A stretch of DNA of 64,000 bases, taken from positions 73,975-137,974 of the forward strand of contig CABQJD010000005.1 in the NCBI GenBank assembly GCA_902464405.1, given 5' to 3'. The DNA comes from an uncultured Actinomycetaceae bacterium. GTDB taxonomy: Bacteria > Actinomycetota > Actinomycetes > Actinomycetales > Actinomycetaceae. The notes beneath the pieces were generated by a model. It ran no database searches, had not been told where the DNA came from, and saw only the letters and a program-made list of their open reading frames with translations. The stretch's first letter is position 1. Every line of letters starts with the position of its first letter. The translations under genes and the position numbers were made by a program. Below are positions 37,641-46,828 of the stretch, piece after piece.

Positions 37641-39653
37641 ATGGTGGTAGACGATTTTCTCAGTGCGCTTGATGTGGAGCAATGCGAAGTAGCTCAGAAT
37701 ACGCGAGGTGCACTTTGCGTGCGTGCTGGTGCTGGCACTGGCAAGACCCGAGCTATAACGTATCGTATTGCGCAAGTAGTTCGGACAGGAGTTGTCCGCC
37801 CGCAGCAGATACTCGCAGTCACGTTCACTAAGCGAGCTGCGGGAGAGATGCGTTCACGATTGCGCAATTTAGGTGTGTACGGTGTGCAGGCGCGTACGTT
37901 TCATTCTGCTGCGCTCTCGCAGTTACGCTATTTTTGGCCTCAGGCAATTGGTGGGAGGGTGCCTGAGATTAAAGAATCGAAGGCTGTATTTGTTTCCTCT
38001 GCTGCAGCGCAGCTCGGTATTTCGAATGATTTGGTGACTGTGCGTGATCTATCAGCTGAAATTGAATGGGCAAAGGTATCTTTGGTAACGCCCGAGGATT
38101 ATCCTGCGCGTGCCCGTGAAGCAGGCAGAATAGGAGTTGCGAATCAAACTCCCGAAGAGATCGCACAGGTGATGAAACTTTATGAAAAATTAAAAACTGA
38201 GCGTGCGGTGATTGATTTTGAAGATGTGATCCTTATTTTGATCGGGATACTACTTGATCGCCCAGATATTGCTCGTGCTATTCGTGATCAGTACACATAC
38301 TTTGTGGTTGATGAATACCAAGACGTTTCGCCAATGCAACATCGTTTGCTGCAGCTATGGCTTGGAGGGCGCAAGAATATTTGCGTTGTGGGAGATCCTG
38401 CCCAGACGATTTTTACTTTCACAGGAGCGACGAGTGCCTATCTGGAAAATTTTTCGCGAGAATTTCGTGGGTGTGCCGAAGTGACGCTCGATCGCAACTA
38501 TCGTTCAACTCCAGAAATTATTGCTCTGGCGAATACTATTGTGCGCTCGGGTACGGGAGTTGAATCGATACGTTTGCGTGCAATGAATGCCGAAGGAAGT
38601 CCTGTTCATTTTTTGACGTTTTCTCATGGAATTCAAGAAGCTGAAGGAGTAGCACGGCGTATTGTGCATTTACGGGTGCAGGGCGTGCGTCTCGATCGTA
38701 TTGCTGTGCTCTATCGAACGAACTCTCAATCGCAGGAGTTTGAACGTGCACTTCAAGAATCTGGCATTCCGTATGTACTGCAAGGGCAAGAGAGCTTTTT
38801 TAGGCGCAAGGAAATACGCGAAGCGATGGTTGCGCTGAGGGTGCAAGCGCGTGATACCGAGCATGGAAAGGGTCTACCTGATGATCTTCCCGATGTGGTT
38901 GATAAAGTACTGCGTTCAATGGGGTGGCGTCCAGAGGGTCCGAGTATACAAGGGGCGAGCAGGGAGCGTTGGGAGTCTCTTGATACTTTGAGAATTCTTG
39001 CTACCGAGTTGTGGGAGGAACGACGAGCAGGAATTCGAGAATTTGTGGCAGAGCTGGAAGAGAGGAATGCTGATCAGAATACGCCATCAACGAATGCCGT
39101 GGTGCTCTCATCTCTTCATGCAGCAAAGGGATTGGAATGGGATATCGTTTTCTTAGTTGGATTAGCGCAAGGAGTGCTACCAATTAACTATGCTACGGAA
39201 AAAACCGACATTGAAGAAGAAAAACGTTTGCTCTATGTAGGGATTACCCGAGCTCGAAGTGAGCTTTATATGAGCTATGCTCACGCTTATGGAAATCGTC
39301 AGGGGAATAAAATATCGCAATTTCTGGAGGAAGTCTGGCCGAAAGATCAGTCAAGATCTACTCGTGCTCGTCAGCGTTTGGTGCGTGAAGCAAAACAATT
39401 TGAGCATGAAGATGCTCATGTGCAGGAAGTGTTTGAGTATTTAGTTTTGTGGCGTATGGGCAAAGCAGAGGAGCTTAATAAGCCTGCACATTTTATTTTT
39501 AATGATTCTGCGCTGCGTTCTATTGCGCGTGAGATGCCAAAAAATTTGGCAGAGCTTGGAAAAATTCGCGGAATTGGCACATTAAAGCTCACAAGTTATG
39601 GGCTTGATATCTTGCATATTCTCGATAAGTTTCGAGGGGGCGCAGAAAATTAG
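37641..39653 (+). CDS. uvrD2: UvrD2-type DNA helicase with HRDC domain
   Basis: 670 residues, superfamily 1A helicase. Walker A is RAGAGTGKTRA (about residues 28-38), motif II is VVDEYQDVSPMQ, motif IV-VI regions include SSLHAAKGLEWDIVFLVG and RLLYVGITRARSELYMS. After the helicase core an HRDC domain (about 590-668, ending MPKNLAELGKIRGIGTLK) is present, as in mycobacterial UvrD2. Role: DNA unwinding in repair or replication. It is followed convergently by the ThiF-like gene, as expected for this conserved actinobacterial neighbourhood. Confidence 0.92.
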   Translation: MVVDDFLSALDVEQCEVAQNTRGALCVRAGAGTGKTRAITYRIAQVVRTGVVRPQQILAVTFTKRAAGEMRSRLRNLGVYGVQARTFHSAALSQLRYFWPQAIGGRVPEIKESKAVFVSSAAAQLGISNDLVTVRDLSAEIEWAKVSLVTPEDYPARAREAGRIGVANQTPEEIAQVMKLYEKLKTERAVIDFEDVILILIGILLDRPDIARAIRDQYTYFVVDEYQDVSPMQHRLLQLWLGGRKNICVVGDPAQTIFTFTGATSAYLENFSREFRGCAEVTLDRNYRSTPEIIALANTIVRSGTGVESIRLRAMNAEGSPVHFLTFSHGIQEAEGVARRIVHLRVQGVRLDRIAVLYRTNSQSQEFERALQESGIPYVLQGQESFFRRKEIREAMVALRVQARDTEHGKGLPDDLPDVVDKVLRSMGWRPEGPSIQGASRERWESLDTLRILATELWEERRAGIREFVAELEERNADQNTPSTNAVVLSSLHAAKGLEWDIVFLVGLAQGVLPINYATEKTDIEEEKRLLYVGITRARSELYMSYAHAYGNRQGNKISQFLEEVWPKDQSRSTRARQRLVREAKQFEHEDAHVQEVFEYLVLWRMGKAEELNKPAHFIFNDSALRSIAREMPKNLAELGKIRGIGTLKLTSYGLDILHILDKFRGGAEN

Positions 39654-39726
39654 ATTGGTACGTGATTTATTTCGATCTTTTGCTACGTGAATAATCGTTG
39701 TGCATTAGTAGCTACTGTGCGAAAAG

Positions 39727-40719
39727 TTATTTCGAGGAGCTGTGCGCTGCATCTTTTGGTGATAGTGCACAAGAGAGTCTGCATGAGCACGATGGGTGAA
39801 AGGTGACGGCAAGGAGGCGTGGTTCATCGTCAGGCAATCCAAGGCGATAGACGTTCTCGCGCAGTTTGCACGCAGTGCCATCAATCTCCGAAAGTATAGA
39901 TGCGCATGCGAGCGAGGCTGCTAGTTCACGGTTGGTGATGCTGGGGCGAGCTGGCGGAGAGGCGAAGGCTTGCGGCGCTATCATTGCCCACGCTGGATCG
40001 GCATCTATTCTGTGCAGATGAATGCAATAGGAGCATGGCGAAGTGTGCTCTAGGGTTAAAGGCCCAATATAAGTGTCGATTTCTTCAACCCACGTATGTA
40101 AGACGGGTATTGATTCTGCGCTGTATTTTGCGGAAATGTGAGGGTTAATTCCGTGAGATCCGCTCAGAAATACGAGCGAGGGGGATGAGGATGCTGACGT
40201 GTGAATATGAGGGTTGATGTTGCGCAGCGCAGTCGCAAGAGCGTGAATCCGAGGAAGCCCAAGCATTCTTTGGCTTAGAGCTGGGTGATCACGTGCTGTC
40301 ACGTATGAGTTGTCTGAGGTTGTTATTCTTCCAATACCTGATTCTGCGAGCAAAAGTGCTACGGCTGTACCGATTTCGTCGAGTGTATGAATATGGACGT
40401 GCGCTGAGCTGCGGCTGTCGGGTGGTTGCCGTCTTGCGCGTCGGTAAGCTTCACTGTCTGGTGTGTGTGGTGTATCAGTATTAAGAAAACCTGCGCTGTG
40501 TAAAAGTGATAAGACGTATTTCGCTCGCGATGGGCTGATGGTAAGTTCGTGAGCACGTTTCATAATTTCTGTTTCAGTGTGCGGCGTAGTAAGAGCTTCG
40601 ACGAGCGTGATTTCCTGGGGGTGTAAAGAATCGAGGCTCGCTCCAGCACGTGGATCGATTCCGAGCTGCGCTGATGATGTGCTCGTCCAGTAGATATTGA
40701 GTCCAGGAGTGATGTGCAT
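39727..40719 (-). CDS. ThiF/E1-like orphan protein of the uvrD2 neighbourhood
   Basis: About 330 residues. The middle resembles the nucleotide-binding part of ThiF/E1-type proteins (AVALLLAESGIGRITTSD), and there are cysteine pairs near the C-terminus (SPCSYC, PSCSC) that could bind zinc. Comparable actinobacterial genes beside uvrD2 are annotated as TOMM-precursor leader-peptide-binding or cyclodehydratase-like, without a precursor peptide nearby; none is seen here either. The ATG at 40719 begins MHITPGLNIYW; longer frames would run into the terminator. Function unknown. Confidence 0.6.
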   Translation of the reverse strand: MHITPGLNIYWTSTSSAQLGIDPRAGASLDSLHPQEITLVEALTTPHTETEIMKRAHELTISPSRAKYVLSLLHSAGFLNTDTPHTPDSEAYRRARRQPPDSRSSAHVHIHTLDEIGTAVALLLAESGIGRITTSDNSYVTARDHPALSQRMLGLPRIHALATALRNINPHIHTSASSSPSLVFLSGSHGINPHISAKYSAESIPVLHTWVEEIDTYIGPLTLEHTSPCSYCIHLHRIDADPAWAMIAPQAFASPPARPSITNRELAASLACASILSEIDGTACKLRENVYRLGLPDDEPRLLAVTFHPSCSCRLSCALSPKDAAHSSSK

Positions 40720-40784
40720 ATAAATTCCTCTGCAAAACGTGCCAGCAAATCTGGCAGTGTGCACATCATAGCGCGAAATGAAAA

Positions 40785-40829
40785 GACACCCTATACTTAT
40801 CCACAAGGTGTGGATAAGTATAGGGTGTC
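40785..40829 (-). terminator. Terminator of the zincin gene
   Basis: A 21-base perfect stem (40785-40805 with 40809-40829) and three-base loop starts 18 bases past the stop; TTTT follows on the minus strand. Confidence 0.85.
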
Positions 40830-40847
40830 TGAGCGTTCTAGTAGATA

Positions 40848-42248
40848 TTATTCTTCGTTTGAGGAACCATCAGCTTCGTTGAAAAGATCTTCAAGGAACG
40901 AATCAAGCTCGGCTTCAATATCGCTGGGTGAAGATTTTTCAAAAAATTTCTCAGGCGCTGTAAGAAGCTCTGGTGTTGGAAGGATGTCTGGATGCGCCCA
41001 AAGCGCATCGCGCTTACTTGTGCCAATTTTGATATCAGCCATCTGCCAGAACGCTTCTGCTTCGCGAACCGATTTAGGAGTGAGCTGCATACCGAGCTGT
41101 GATTCCCACATTGCTCTGCCTGGGTTGTCGGTAGCGTAGCGGCGAGTAAGCATTTCTCGAAGCGCAATGGCATCGGGAAGATGAGGGGTTACTGCTTGAA
41201 GAGATACGTGTGCCACCCATCCTTCAACAAGAGACAAGAGATATTCCAATCGTGCAAGCAGCTTTTCTTGATGATCTGTGAGCTCAAGTGTGAATACGCT
41301 TGAAAGATCGAGAGTGGTGATCGGTTCCTGGCTTCCCAGGGATTCGCGCAATTGCTCTTCGATAGCCTGTGTATCGATTTGTATATCACGTGCAAATGCT
41401 GCCACTGTATCGAGCACTGTTGAGCGTAGCCAAGGAACTTGTGAATAAAGGCGCGAGGCGGCGCTTTCTCGAGCAGCAATATAAAGTAAGACGTCGCGCT
41501 GTGCAACCTCTAAATCTGCAGAAAATTCAGCCACATTTGAGGGGATAAGAGCTGCGCTTGTGCCTTCGGTAAGAGGAAGGGCAGCGTCGGTGCTACCGAA
41601 CGAACGATCTGCAAGCTCTGCCAAAGCAGATCCGTATTGCACGCCAATCATCGTTGCTGTTATATTTCCCATGAATTTTGCAGGATTGCCAAACATCATG
41701 CGCATTTCTTCAGGCATAGAGTCCAGCTGTTCATTGAAAGTGTCGCTGAAAGCACGTGAGATATTTTCACCCACGGGTTCTAGAAGTTTTCTGAGAGTCG
41801 GCAGTGCATGTGCCACAAAATCAAGGCGAGTCCATGCCATACTAGGCCCTTGTGCTGGATAAAAATCAGTTGCAGTGTCTAACCAGAATGACGCCGTGCG
41901 TAGAGCTTCTCTGGCAGCGTCACCTTCGGAAGCTGTGAGTTGATCGAACCGTTTGCTCGTAATAGTTTCTCGTGCGACCTGCTCGCAAATTTTCCAATTC
42001 ACTGGACCTTCGCTATGAGAGCCGAGCATTGATTGGATTTGCTGTGTAATGAGAGTGAAGTTCTTGCCGCTGAGGATATTGCCCATACCGTTCAGGGGAT
42101 CCAGCCCTTGCTGGTTGAGAGCCTTTTCGATGTCTTCTGCTGCGGCGTCACCAAAAATCGCGCGCATCATATCCTGCCAGTTCTGCGGCTGCTCGCCATC
42201 TGGCATTGGAAAGCCAAAGCTATTGGGATCGTTCGGGTCGTGGCTCAT
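40848..42248 (-). CDS. Zincin-like metalloprotease family protein (DUF2342)
   Basis: 466 residues. An N-terminal low-complexity start rich in Pro/Asn (SHDPNDPNSFGFPMPDGEQ) leads into a long helical protein of the actinobacterial zinc-dependent metalloprotease family (DUF2342). The place where relatives carry a zinc motif reads VEGWVAHVSLQAVTPHLPDA, with glutamate and histidine in EGWVAHV rather than a standard HExxH, so catalytic activity is uncertain. It is divergent, by 40 bases, from the PDZ/Lon gene, as in mycobacteria. An AAGGAGA-type Shine-Dalgarno precedes the ATG. Confidence 0.82.
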   Translation of the reverse strand: MSHDPNDPNSFGFPMPDGEQPQNWQDMMRAIFGDAAAEDIEKALNQQGLDPLNGMGNILSGKNFTLITQQIQSMLGSHSEGPVNWKICEQVARETITSKRFDQLTASEGDAAREALRTASFWLDTATDFYPAQGPSMAWTRLDFVAHALPTLRKLLEPVGENISRAFSDTFNEQLDSMPEEMRMMFGNPAKFMGNITATMIGVQYGSALAELADRSFGSTDAALPLTEGTSAALIPSNVAEFSADLEVAQRDVLLYIAARESAASRLYSQVPWLRSTVLDTVAAFARDIQIDTQAIEEQLRESLGSQEPITTLDLSSVFTLELTDHQEKLLARLEYLLSLVEGWVAHVSLQAVTPHLPDAIALREMLTRRYATDNPGRAMWESQLGMQLTPKSVREAEAFWQMADIKIGTSKRDALWAHPDILPTPELLTAPEKFFEKSSPSDIEAELDSFLEDLFNEADGSSNEE

Positions 42249-42288
42249 GCATATCTCCTTATTAAGGTTTATACAGTAGTATATCCGC

Positions 42289-43428
42289 GTGTATCGAATC
42301 TTCTCTCTTCGTCAGCCCCAGGCAGAAAGATATATGCGCCACGTTCCCACGCGAATGCAGGCGCTATGCATTCTGTTTGTATGCATGCTGATGCTTTGTC
42401 TGTCTTTACCCACGAGTTATGTGGTGGAGGGAGCTGGCCCAGCTCTTGATGTTAATGGCGAGATTTCAGGAAAAAAGATCGTCACTATTTCCGGGGAGCA
42501 AACCTACCCTACTCAGTCACAGCTTTTTTTGACGACTGTGACGGCATGGGGAACCGCAGATCAAGGAGTTTCTGGTTTCCAGGCACTTCGGGCGTTGATT
42601 GATCCACATGAGCAGCTTTATCCAGTGCGAGCACTTTATCCAGCTTCGCTGACTGCTGAAGAAGTTGCTCGCAAAGATACACAGGCTATGGAATCTTCAC
42701 AGGATTCCGCAGCTGCTGTTGCTATGACTCTTGCTGGTTTGCCAGTCATAGAAAAACTAACGGTAGCGTCAGTCGATGAGCGGTTTCCTGCAGGTAAATA
42801 TCTGAAAGTGGGCGACGAGCTGCAGTTAATGCGCGAGCATGGTGCTGATGAATATCGAGAAGTGAAGAATTTTCTTGATGTTTCAACGTTTATGAAGTCG
42901 ATCCAGCCAGGGCAGATTATTGATCTTCGCGTTCTTCGAAATGGTGAAGTTGAAGAATTTTCCTTCGAGGCAGCATCGCCAGAGCCAGATACGACTGGTT
43001 GGGTACGCCCAGGGGCAATGATTGGCGTAGGGCTTCAGGTCAGTGACATCGAGTTTCCAGCAAACGCTGAGTACGCCGTGGATAATATCGGCGGACCTAG
43101 TGCTGGCATGATGTTTGCTCTCGGCATTTATGATGCTCTCACAGAGGGCTCTCTTGCTGGGAAGTCGGTGATTGGTGGCACTGGCACAATAAACTGGAAC
43201 GGCGATGTAGGAGCGATTGGAGGAATTACCCATAAAATGCTCGGTGCGCACAAAGCAGGAGTTACTGATTTTTTGGCTCCTGCAGCTAACTGTGCCGAAA
43301 CTGCTGGTTATATTCCTGAAGGGATGCGCGTATGGGCTGTTCGAAATATTTCTGAGGCAATTGCCGCAGCTGAAGCAATAGGAGAAGGCGATACATCAGA
43401 GCTCACAGCGTGTAGCGCGATCCGCTAG
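42289..43428 (+). CDS. PDZ domain-containing Lon-like protease (YlbL type)
   Basis: 379 residues from GTG 42289, or 364 from ATG 42334. An N-terminal membrane anchor (ALCILFVCMLMLCLSL) precedes a degenerate PDZ domain (about 140-225) and a C-terminal S16 Lon protease domain. The serine is S271 in GGPSAGMMF and the lysine K316 in ITHKMLGAHKAG, a complete Ser-Lys dyad. TAGTAT six bases before the GTG allows a leaderless start. It is an extracytoplasmic membrane-anchored protease; substrate unknown. It lies before the UPF0182 gene, as in mycobacteria. Confidence 0.88.
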   Translation: MYRIFSLRQPQAERYMRHVPTRMQALCILFVCMLMLCLSLPTSYVVEGAGPALDVNGEISGKKIVTISGEQTYPTQSQLFLTTVTAWGTADQGVSGFQALRALIDPHEQLYPVRALYPASLTAEEVARKDTQAMESSQDSAAAVAMTLAGLPVIEKLTVASVDERFPAGKYLKVGDELQLMREHGADEYREVKNFLDVSTFMKSIQPGQIIDLRVLRNGEVEEFSFEAASPEPDTTGWVRPGAMIGVGLQVSDIEFPANAEYAVDNIGGPSAGMMFALGIYDALTEGSLAGKSVIGGTGTINWNGDVGAIGGITHKMLGAHKAGVTDFLAPAANCAETAGYIPEGMRVWAVRNISEAIAAAEAIGEGDTSELTACSAIR

Positions 43429-43570
43429 TATGCAAAAGTGTATAGGAACTGAAACTTTCACTCAGAAAAGAAATATTTGAGATGGAAGAAGCGTTCACTT
43501 GCCGCTAAATTTTTATAAGGCGTGCACGTCAAGGTGAGGCTGTGCAGCAAAATTTGGTAGCGTGTGAAGT

Positions 43571-46500
43571 ATGTCAACTACCTCTTTTGCACAGTGGCGC
43601 CCTGAGCGCCCAGATAAGCCGCAGATGGAGCTGAAAAAGGGTGCATTTATCCCCACCCTTGTTGTGCTTGCTGCGTTGTTGTTTAGTCTTGTAGGTTTTT
43701 CTGCTTTCTACACGGATGTGAAATGGTTTGAGCAAATAAAAGCGGTGCGAGTATTTTGGACTCAATGGGGTGCGCTAATCGCTCTCGGTGCTATAGGTTT
43801 TGCGCTGGTAGCGGTGGCACTTATCGTGAACTTGGCAATTGCTGTGCGCGCATCAGCTCTTTCAAGTGGAAGAAAATGGCTTGTGCTGGGGCTTGTTCCA
43901 GCTCTTGCTGGTCTCTTTTTCGGTACAGGGCTTGCTTCTCAATGGCGTACGTTCTTGCTTTGGCTCAATCGATCTTCTTTCGGAAAAACAGACCCTGAAT
44001 ACTCATTCGATGTGAGTTTCTATGTATTCACTTTGCCTGTGCTTCATCAAATCGTTGGATTTACGATGCTTCTTATGTTGCTTTCAGCTGTTGGTGCTGC
44101 TGGAGGTTACTGGTTGAGCGGTGATCTCTATGCTGTGAAAGGAAAGCTGCACGCGAAGAAAAAAGTGCACATCCATCTTGGGATTCTTACCTCGATTTTC
44201 ACTTTAGCGTTGGCGGCAACCCTATGGCTTGGGCGTTATGATCTCTTGATTGGAAATAATGAGAAATTCTCTGGTGCGACGTTTACCGATATTAAAGCTT
44301 CGAAGCCGGGTCTTACCATTCTCGCGATCGCTGTTGTGCTTGTTGCCGCACTCTTTATATGGGCTGGTATTTCTAGAAAGTGGAAGTTAGCGGCAATCGG
44401 AGTTGTGGCAACTGTGGCTGTCGGGTTGGTCCTCACAGGGCTCTATCCCTATTTGATGCAGAAATTCAAAGTTGATCCAAATGCCGCTGAGCTGGAATCA
44501 ACCTATATTCAGCGCAATATCGACGCTACTCGTGCTGCATATGGAATTGACGAGGTAGAAACCCAGCAGTATGCGGCGCGGACGACTGCAGAACCTGGGC
44601 AGCTTCGTCAAGATTCACAGACGGCGGCGCAGATTCGTCTACTAGATCCGAATATCGTCACCCCAAGCTTCAACCAGCTGCAGCAAAACCGTCAGTATTA
44701 CGAGTTTGTGGATCCACTGGTGGTTGATCGCTATACCATCGAGGGTAAGCTGCGCGATACGGTAATCGGTGTGCGCGAGCTTAATCTCGATGGGCTTTCT
44801 AATGAACGCCGTTCTTGGGTGAACGATCATACCGTTTATACGCACGGTTTTGGTGTTGCCACGGCATATGGAAATACGATGACGGCGAAGGGCGATCCAA
44901 ACTTCTGGGAAGCTGGTATTCCTTCGTCTGGAGAGTTGGGAGAGTACGAGCCGCGCGTCTATTTCGGGCAGCAGAGTCCGAGTTATTCAATTGTCGGGGC
45001 GCCTGACGGCACAGATCCTTGGGAGCTTGATTATCCTGATGATAAAGCTACAAACGGGCAAGTCAATACTACTTATGCTGGAGATGGCGGTCCTAAGATT
45101 TCAAACTTCTTCGACAAGCTTATGTATGCGATTCGCTTCCGCTCTATAGAGTTATTCTTTTCTGATCGCGTGACTAATGAGAGCCAAATATTATTTGACC
45201 GCGATCCTCACGATCGAGTGGCAAAAGTTGCACCATATCTCACACTCGATTCAAAAGCTGTTCCAGCGGTTGTAGATATGGATGATAATCCAGATACGCC
45301 TAAGCAACTGGTCTGGATTATTGACGGCTATACTACGTCAAATAACTATCCGTATTCAGCTCGTGAGACGCTGCAAGATGCAACAGCTGATTCGCGCAAT
45401 GCTGCAGGTCTTGTTTCCACTTATGAAGAAGTGAACTATATTCGCAACTCTGTGAAAGCAGTTGTTAATGCGTATGACGGTTCCGTCACTGTTTACCAGT
45501 GGGATCAGGAAGATCCGATTATCAATGCGTGGAGTAAAATTTTCCCTGGGCAGATCACGCCTTTGGCGCAGATGCCAGGAGATTTGATTGCTCATGTGCG
45601 ATATCCAGAAGATTTGTTTAAAGTGCAGCGTACGCTGCTTGCGCGCTATCACGTCACCGATGCAAAGAGTTTCTACTCGGGTGGCGATTTCTGGCAGGTG
45701 CCGCGTGAACCAACAACGCGCGCTAAGGATACAGACAGTGCAAAAGCTGCAACTGCACCAGCTCAGCCTCCCTACTATCTCACTTTGCAAATGCCTGGGC
45801 AGGATTCCGCTAGTTTCTCGCTTACCACAAGCTATATTCCAGGCGGTAATACAAACAGAAACGTGATGACGGGCTTCTTAGCAGCTGATTCAAACGCAGG
45901 GAATACTACAGGGAAGATTGGGGGAAATTATGGAAAACTCCGTCTGCTTGAGGCTCCGCGTGATCTGACTGTGAGCGGTCCGGGGCAGGCAGAAAATACA
46001 ATGCTCGCCGATCCAGCTGTTTCTACGGCCTTGAATCTCCTGCGTCAGGGCGGCACGCAGGTGGAGGAAGGTAACTTACTTTCGCTTCCAATTGGGGGAG
46101 GCTTGCTCTACGTGCAGCCGATTTACGTTCAGGCATCGCAGGGGACGCAGTATCCGACGTTGCAGTACGTGCTCGCTCTTTTTGGCGATCAAGTAGGTTT
46201 TGCTCCAACTCTTGATGAAGCGCTGAATCAGGTCTTTGGTGGTGATTCTGGCGTTGAAGCGGGCGATGCTGCTATTGCTGGGAAGAAGGAAGATCCAGTA
46301 GGGGGAGCATCTGGTGATAAGCCTGCATCTTCATCGAGTAGTAAAGCAGCAGCTGGAACGGCAGGATCTGGTGATTCTAGTACTTCTGAAAAGGGTGTGC
46401 AGTCTACTACCCCTTCAGCTCCACCGGCAACTGGCACAGCTCAGGAGCGTTTAGATTCTGCATTAGCGAATGCGCAATCTGCTTTAGATGCAGCTAATAA

Positions 46501-46603
46501 GGCTCGAGAAAGCGGAGATTGGGCTGCTTATGGCAAGGCTCAAGAGCGTTTAGCTGCGGCAGTGAAGGAAGCTGTTGAAGCTCAAAAGGAGGTTAATAAA
46601 TAA
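43571..46603 (+). CDS. UPF0182 family large membrane protein
   Basis: 1010 residues. The N-terminal third has about seven membrane helices (first LVVLAALLFSLVGFSAFYTD, then FFGTGLASQW and so on), and the rest is a large, probably extracytoplasmic domain with the family stretches DRYTIEGKLRDTVIGVREL and LLPIGGGLLYVQPIYVQ in character. The C-terminal 130 residues are a Ser/Ala/Gly-rich spacer (about 895-955) and a short charged helix (LDSALANAQSALDAANKA). Function of the family is unknown. It comes 142 bases after the PDZ/Lon gene, conserved neighbours in actinobacteria. Confidence 0.92.
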   Translation: MSTTSFAQWRPERPDKPQMELKKGAFIPTLVVLAALLFSLVGFSAFYTDVKWFEQIKAVRVFWTQWGALIALGAIGFALVAVALIVNLAIAVRASALSSGRKWLVLGLVPALAGLFFGTGLASQWRTFLLWLNRSSFGKTDPEYSFDVSFYVFTLPVLHQIVGFTMLLMLLSAVGAAGGYWLSGDLYAVKGKLHAKKKVHIHLGILTSIFTLALAATLWLGRYDLLIGNNEKFSGATFTDIKASKPGLTILAIAVVLVAALFIWAGISRKWKLAAIGVVATVAVGLVLTGLYPYLMQKFKVDPNAAELESTYIQRNIDATRAAYGIDEVETQQYAARTTAEPGQLRQDSQTAAQIRLLDPNIVTPSFNQLQQNRQYYEFVDPLVVDRYTIEGKLRDTVIGVRELNLDGLSNERRSWVNDHTVYTHGFGVATAYGNTMTAKGDPNFWEAGIPSSGELGEYEPRVYFGQQSPSYSIVGAPDGTDPWELDYPDDKATNGQVNTTYAGDGGPKISNFFDKLMYAIRFRSIELFFSDRVTNESQILFDRDPHDRVAKVAPYLTLDSKAVPAVVDMDDNPDTPKQLVWIIDGYTTSNNYPYSARETLQDATADSRNAAGLVSTYEEVNYIRNSVKAVVNAYDGSVTVYQWDQEDPIINAWSKIFPGQITPLAQMPGDLIAHVRYPEDLFKVQRTLLARYHVTDAKSFYSGGDFWQVPREPTTRAKDTDSAKAATAPAQPPYYLTLQMPGQDSASFSLTTSYIPGGNTNRNVMTGFLAADSNAGNTTGKIGGNYGKLRLLEAPRDLTVSGPGQAENTMLADPAVSTALNLLRQGGTQVEEGNLLSLPIGGGLLYVQPIYVQASQGTQYPTLQYVLALFGDQVGFAPTLDEALNQVFGGDSGVEAGDAAIAGKKEDPVGGASGDKPASSSSSKAAAGTAGSGDSSTSEKGVQSTTPSAPPATGTAQERLDSALANAQSALDAANKARESGDWAAYGKAQERLAAAVKEAVEAQKEVNK

Positions 46604-46656
46604 GGGTTTATGTGTTGAGATGAGCTGAGGGTGACGAATGGCACCATGCTTCTGCC

Positions 46657-46685
46657 TTGACGATTCTCTCTCGTACCTTTAAGGT
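46657..46685 (+). promoter_or_regulatory. Promoter of the initiator tRNA gene
   Basis: TTGACG (46657-46662), a 17-base spacer and TAAGGT (46680-46685); predicted start near 46692, a few bases before the tRNA. Confidence 0.7.
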
Positions 46686-46697
46686 TGAGTGTGCAGA

Positions 46698-46771
<74 letters not shown>

Positions 46772-46773
46772 CT

Positions 46774-46814
46774 AAAGATGAATCCCCAAGCTGAAAGCTT
46801 GGGGATTCATCTTT
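46774..46814. terminator. Bidirectional terminator between the tRNA and the surface protein gene
   Basis: A 19-base perfect stem (46774-46792 with 46796-46814), three-base loop. Its outer pairs are A-T, so each strand ends in Us. It begins three bases after the tRNA and lies 15 bases past the stop of the convergent LSNTG protein gene. Confidence 0.9.
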
Positions 46815-46828
46815 TCGGTTTACTTCGT

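Noticed and set aside
40785..40829. Long palindrome as a possible mobile element end
   Set aside because: Position after a stop codon and the trailing T run fit a simple terminator, and no transposase is nearby.
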